From Evansella sp. LMS18 (GTDB lineage Bacteria > Bacillota > Bacilli > Bacillales > Salisediminibacteriaceae), in the NCBI RefSeq assembly GCF_024362785.1, contig NZ_CP093301.1:4464001-4528000 (forward strand): a stretch of 64,000 nucleotides of DNA, written 5' to 3'. Within the stretch, counting starts at the first letter, position 1. The number at the start of each line of letters is the position of its first letter. Shown in pieces: positions 63,021 to 64,000 of this stretch. A program made the position numbers and the translations under genes. The notes beneath the pieces are model-generated. The model had not been told where the DNA came from, did not search any database, and saw only the letters and a program-made list of their open reading frames with translations.

Positions 63021-63230
63021 TTAATCGATAAACGTATCCTTCGCTGCAGACTTCATCCCCTGGCAATGGGGGCATTTTAAGTAATGTTTTTCTTCCTGAA
63101 GTTCTGCTATATATTCAAGGGAATTAGTAAATTCTCTCAGGTCTACCGGCGTGCCGATAAAACCGCAACGATCTTTCGCAAACAGTTTGCGGTGAATTAA
63201 CTTATGTTTATGATCGATAAAATAACTCAT
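63021..63230 (-). CDS. Small hypothetical protein with a CxxC motif
   Basis: A 69-aa protein whose C-terminal part holds CPHCQG, a possible metal or redox motif, together with a lone cysteine earlier (RCGFIG). GGGAGGAG precedes the ATG. No family recognised. A leader hairpin with a T run lies upstream on the same strand (63268-63316). Confidence 0.65.
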   Translation of the reverse strand: MSYFIDHKHKLIHRKLFAKDRCGFIGTPVDLREFTNSLEYIAELQEEKHYLKCPHCQGMKSAAKDTFID

Positions 63231-63267
63231 TTGGATTCTCTCCTCCCCAGTTAAAATTCCATTTCAT

Positions 63268-63316
63268 AAAAAAAAGCCGAAAAGAGCCCATAAAATGGAC
63301 TTTCCTTTTCGGCTTT
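63268..63316 (-). terminator. Terminator-like hairpin upstream of the 63021 gene
   Basis: On the minus strand AAAGCCGAAAAG / CTTTTCGGCTTT followed by TTTTTTATG, located between a possible promoter (TTATAATATTTTATAA at about 63380) and the gene. It could end a short leader RNA and so act as an attenuator. Confidence 0.6.
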
Positions 63317-63653
63317 GCCCTCAGCACTATTGTCTGCGGCATCTTACCCGTGTATGTTAACTGTTATAAAATATTATAAGACTCCGGTAAGAGTTAGGTT
63401 ATTTTTTAAGCTTCTTGTCGTGAAAGATACGGACACATTCTCTATAACGGAAACACTATTGTTTTCCGAGTAGTACAATCGTATTAGCTTCCTTATAAAT
63501 TGTCAATGGGATAATTCAATCCTTCAAGGGGTTTCTCCCCGAAACGGCGTATCATATCCATTAAAAAAATAATTTTCTTATATAATAATGTTTTGTAATT
63601 TATGGAACTGTTTACTATAATAAATTCAGCAGTTATATTTTTTTATCCCGATG

Positions 63654-63800
63654 CAACCGTCCGTAAAACTCCCACCTCAAATTTTGAGTTGAAGCAAAGA
63701 TGTTCAGGTGGGTGATAACGGACGCTAACATCCCGATTAGTTCAGCTAACAATCAGTCAGTGGGGGATGAATCCCCCCACTGATTGAAGTTTCACTTTAT
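63654..63800 (+). repeat. Structured ~150-bp dispersed repeat, copy C
   Basis: Same element as copies A and B. Hairpin 1 has CTCCCACCT against AGGTGGG, a compensatory change relative to CTCCCGCCT/AGGCGGG in copy A, so pairing is conserved. Hairpin 2 (CAGTGGGGG / CCCCCACTG) and the TTTCACTTTAT end are present. It lies just upstream of the truncated PAS gene. Confidence 0.82.
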
Positions 63801-63882
63801 GTGTCATGCGATAGTATTAACTAAAATGACAGCGGGGGGAAGCAGACTTTTGAGTCTTTAACAGACAAAAGTCAGCGAAAGA

Positions 63883-64000
63883 ATGAATCCATCTTTTGAA
63901 AAGTTTGCGAGAGATCATGATAACATGTGGGAGCTTTTTCGAGTAATGAATGACGGGCTGATGATTACGGATTTTAATCAGCATATTATTGCAGTAAATC
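63883..64000 (+). CDS. PAS-domain signalling protein, 3' truncated by the window
   Basis: ATG 63883 opens a frame of 39 complete codons to the window edge. MWELFRVMNDGLMITDFNQHIIAVN is the beginning of a PAS sensor domain (GLMITDFNQHIIAVN-type strand). The output domain is outside the window. The ribosome site is weak (AGCGAAAGA), so the start could differ by a few codons. Confidence 0.7.
   Translation, partial: MNPSFEKFARDHDNMWELFRVMNDGLMITDFNQHIIAVN

Noticed and set aside
63268-63480. Known riboswitch (c-di-GMP, preQ1, SAM, ZTP, fluoride)
   Set aside because: I compared the leader with the conserved cores I know and found no match; it is kept only as an unassigned attenuator-like leader.

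Overview
The window reads as a low-to-moderate GC chromosomal segment of a Bacillaceae bacterium, probably an alkaliphilic or salt-tolerant Bacillus relative (Evansella or Alkalihalobacillus type). That assignment is inferred from Bacillus-type gene families (YwaC-type alarmone synthetase, AcoR/AcoABC, RNase J, PrsA, YkuD, YggT, YppF-like), strong AGGAGG ribosome sites, frequent TTG/GTG starts and acidic extracellular proteins. No rRNA, tRNA or CRISPR array was seen. Both edges cut genes: an alarmone synthetase on the left and a PAS-domain protein on the right.

Layout. 0-7 kb: stress and housekeeping genes (relP/ywaC, DUF5392-like protein, prolyl-4-hydroxylase-like dioxygenase, lipoprotein, EamA exporter divergent from an SgrR-like regulator). 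7-12.4 kb: the accessory part, with a signal-less NlpC/P60 protein divergent from a translationally coupled ZorA/ZorB-like (MotA-like stator plus OmpA-tailed MotB-like) pair. The pair runs directly into a 51-bp minisatellite of about 18 units, which is split by an intact IS256-family element. 12.4-24.7 kb: DUF1292, YggT, then acoR and acoABC behind a clear sigma-54 promoter, followed by rhodanese, DinB, SDR and a PadR/DUF2812 pair. 25-31 kb: a polar amino acid ABC transporter, a second minisatellite of 52 bp, a STAS protein, an L,D-transpeptidase, a methyltransferase and a GNAT. 32-41 kb: an M6 protease with a PrsA-like foldase, a TetR/methyltransferase pair, and a copper amine oxidase divergent from an AraC regulator. 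41-51 kb: an RNase J, topoisomerase III, a MATE exporter, a third minisatellite, a luciferase-like monooxygenase, an acyltransferase and an AlaX editing protein. 51.8-56.9 kb: a five-gene catabolic operon (RidA, threonine/serine dehydratase, amidohydrolase, YheO-like regulator, AbgT transporter). 57-64 kb: a GAF-PAS-PAS-GGDEF-EAL protein, an iron alcohol dehydrogenase next to a tandem DUF2294 (MpsC-like) protein, small genes, and a truncated PAS gene.

A roughly 150-bp structured repeat occurs three times (1279, 25369, 63654) plus once as a fragment (57163), always in the same orientation. It has two hairpins and at least one compensatory base change, so it may be a folded RNA or the end of a non-autonomous IS200/IS605-like element.

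The most interesting locus is the ZorAB-like pair. It has the ion-channel signatures of the Zorya anti-phage motor and a long cytoplasmic tail, but no recognisable ZorC/D/E effector. The reading frame that overlaps the zorB stop ends inside the minisatellite, as if a downstream gene had been replaced.
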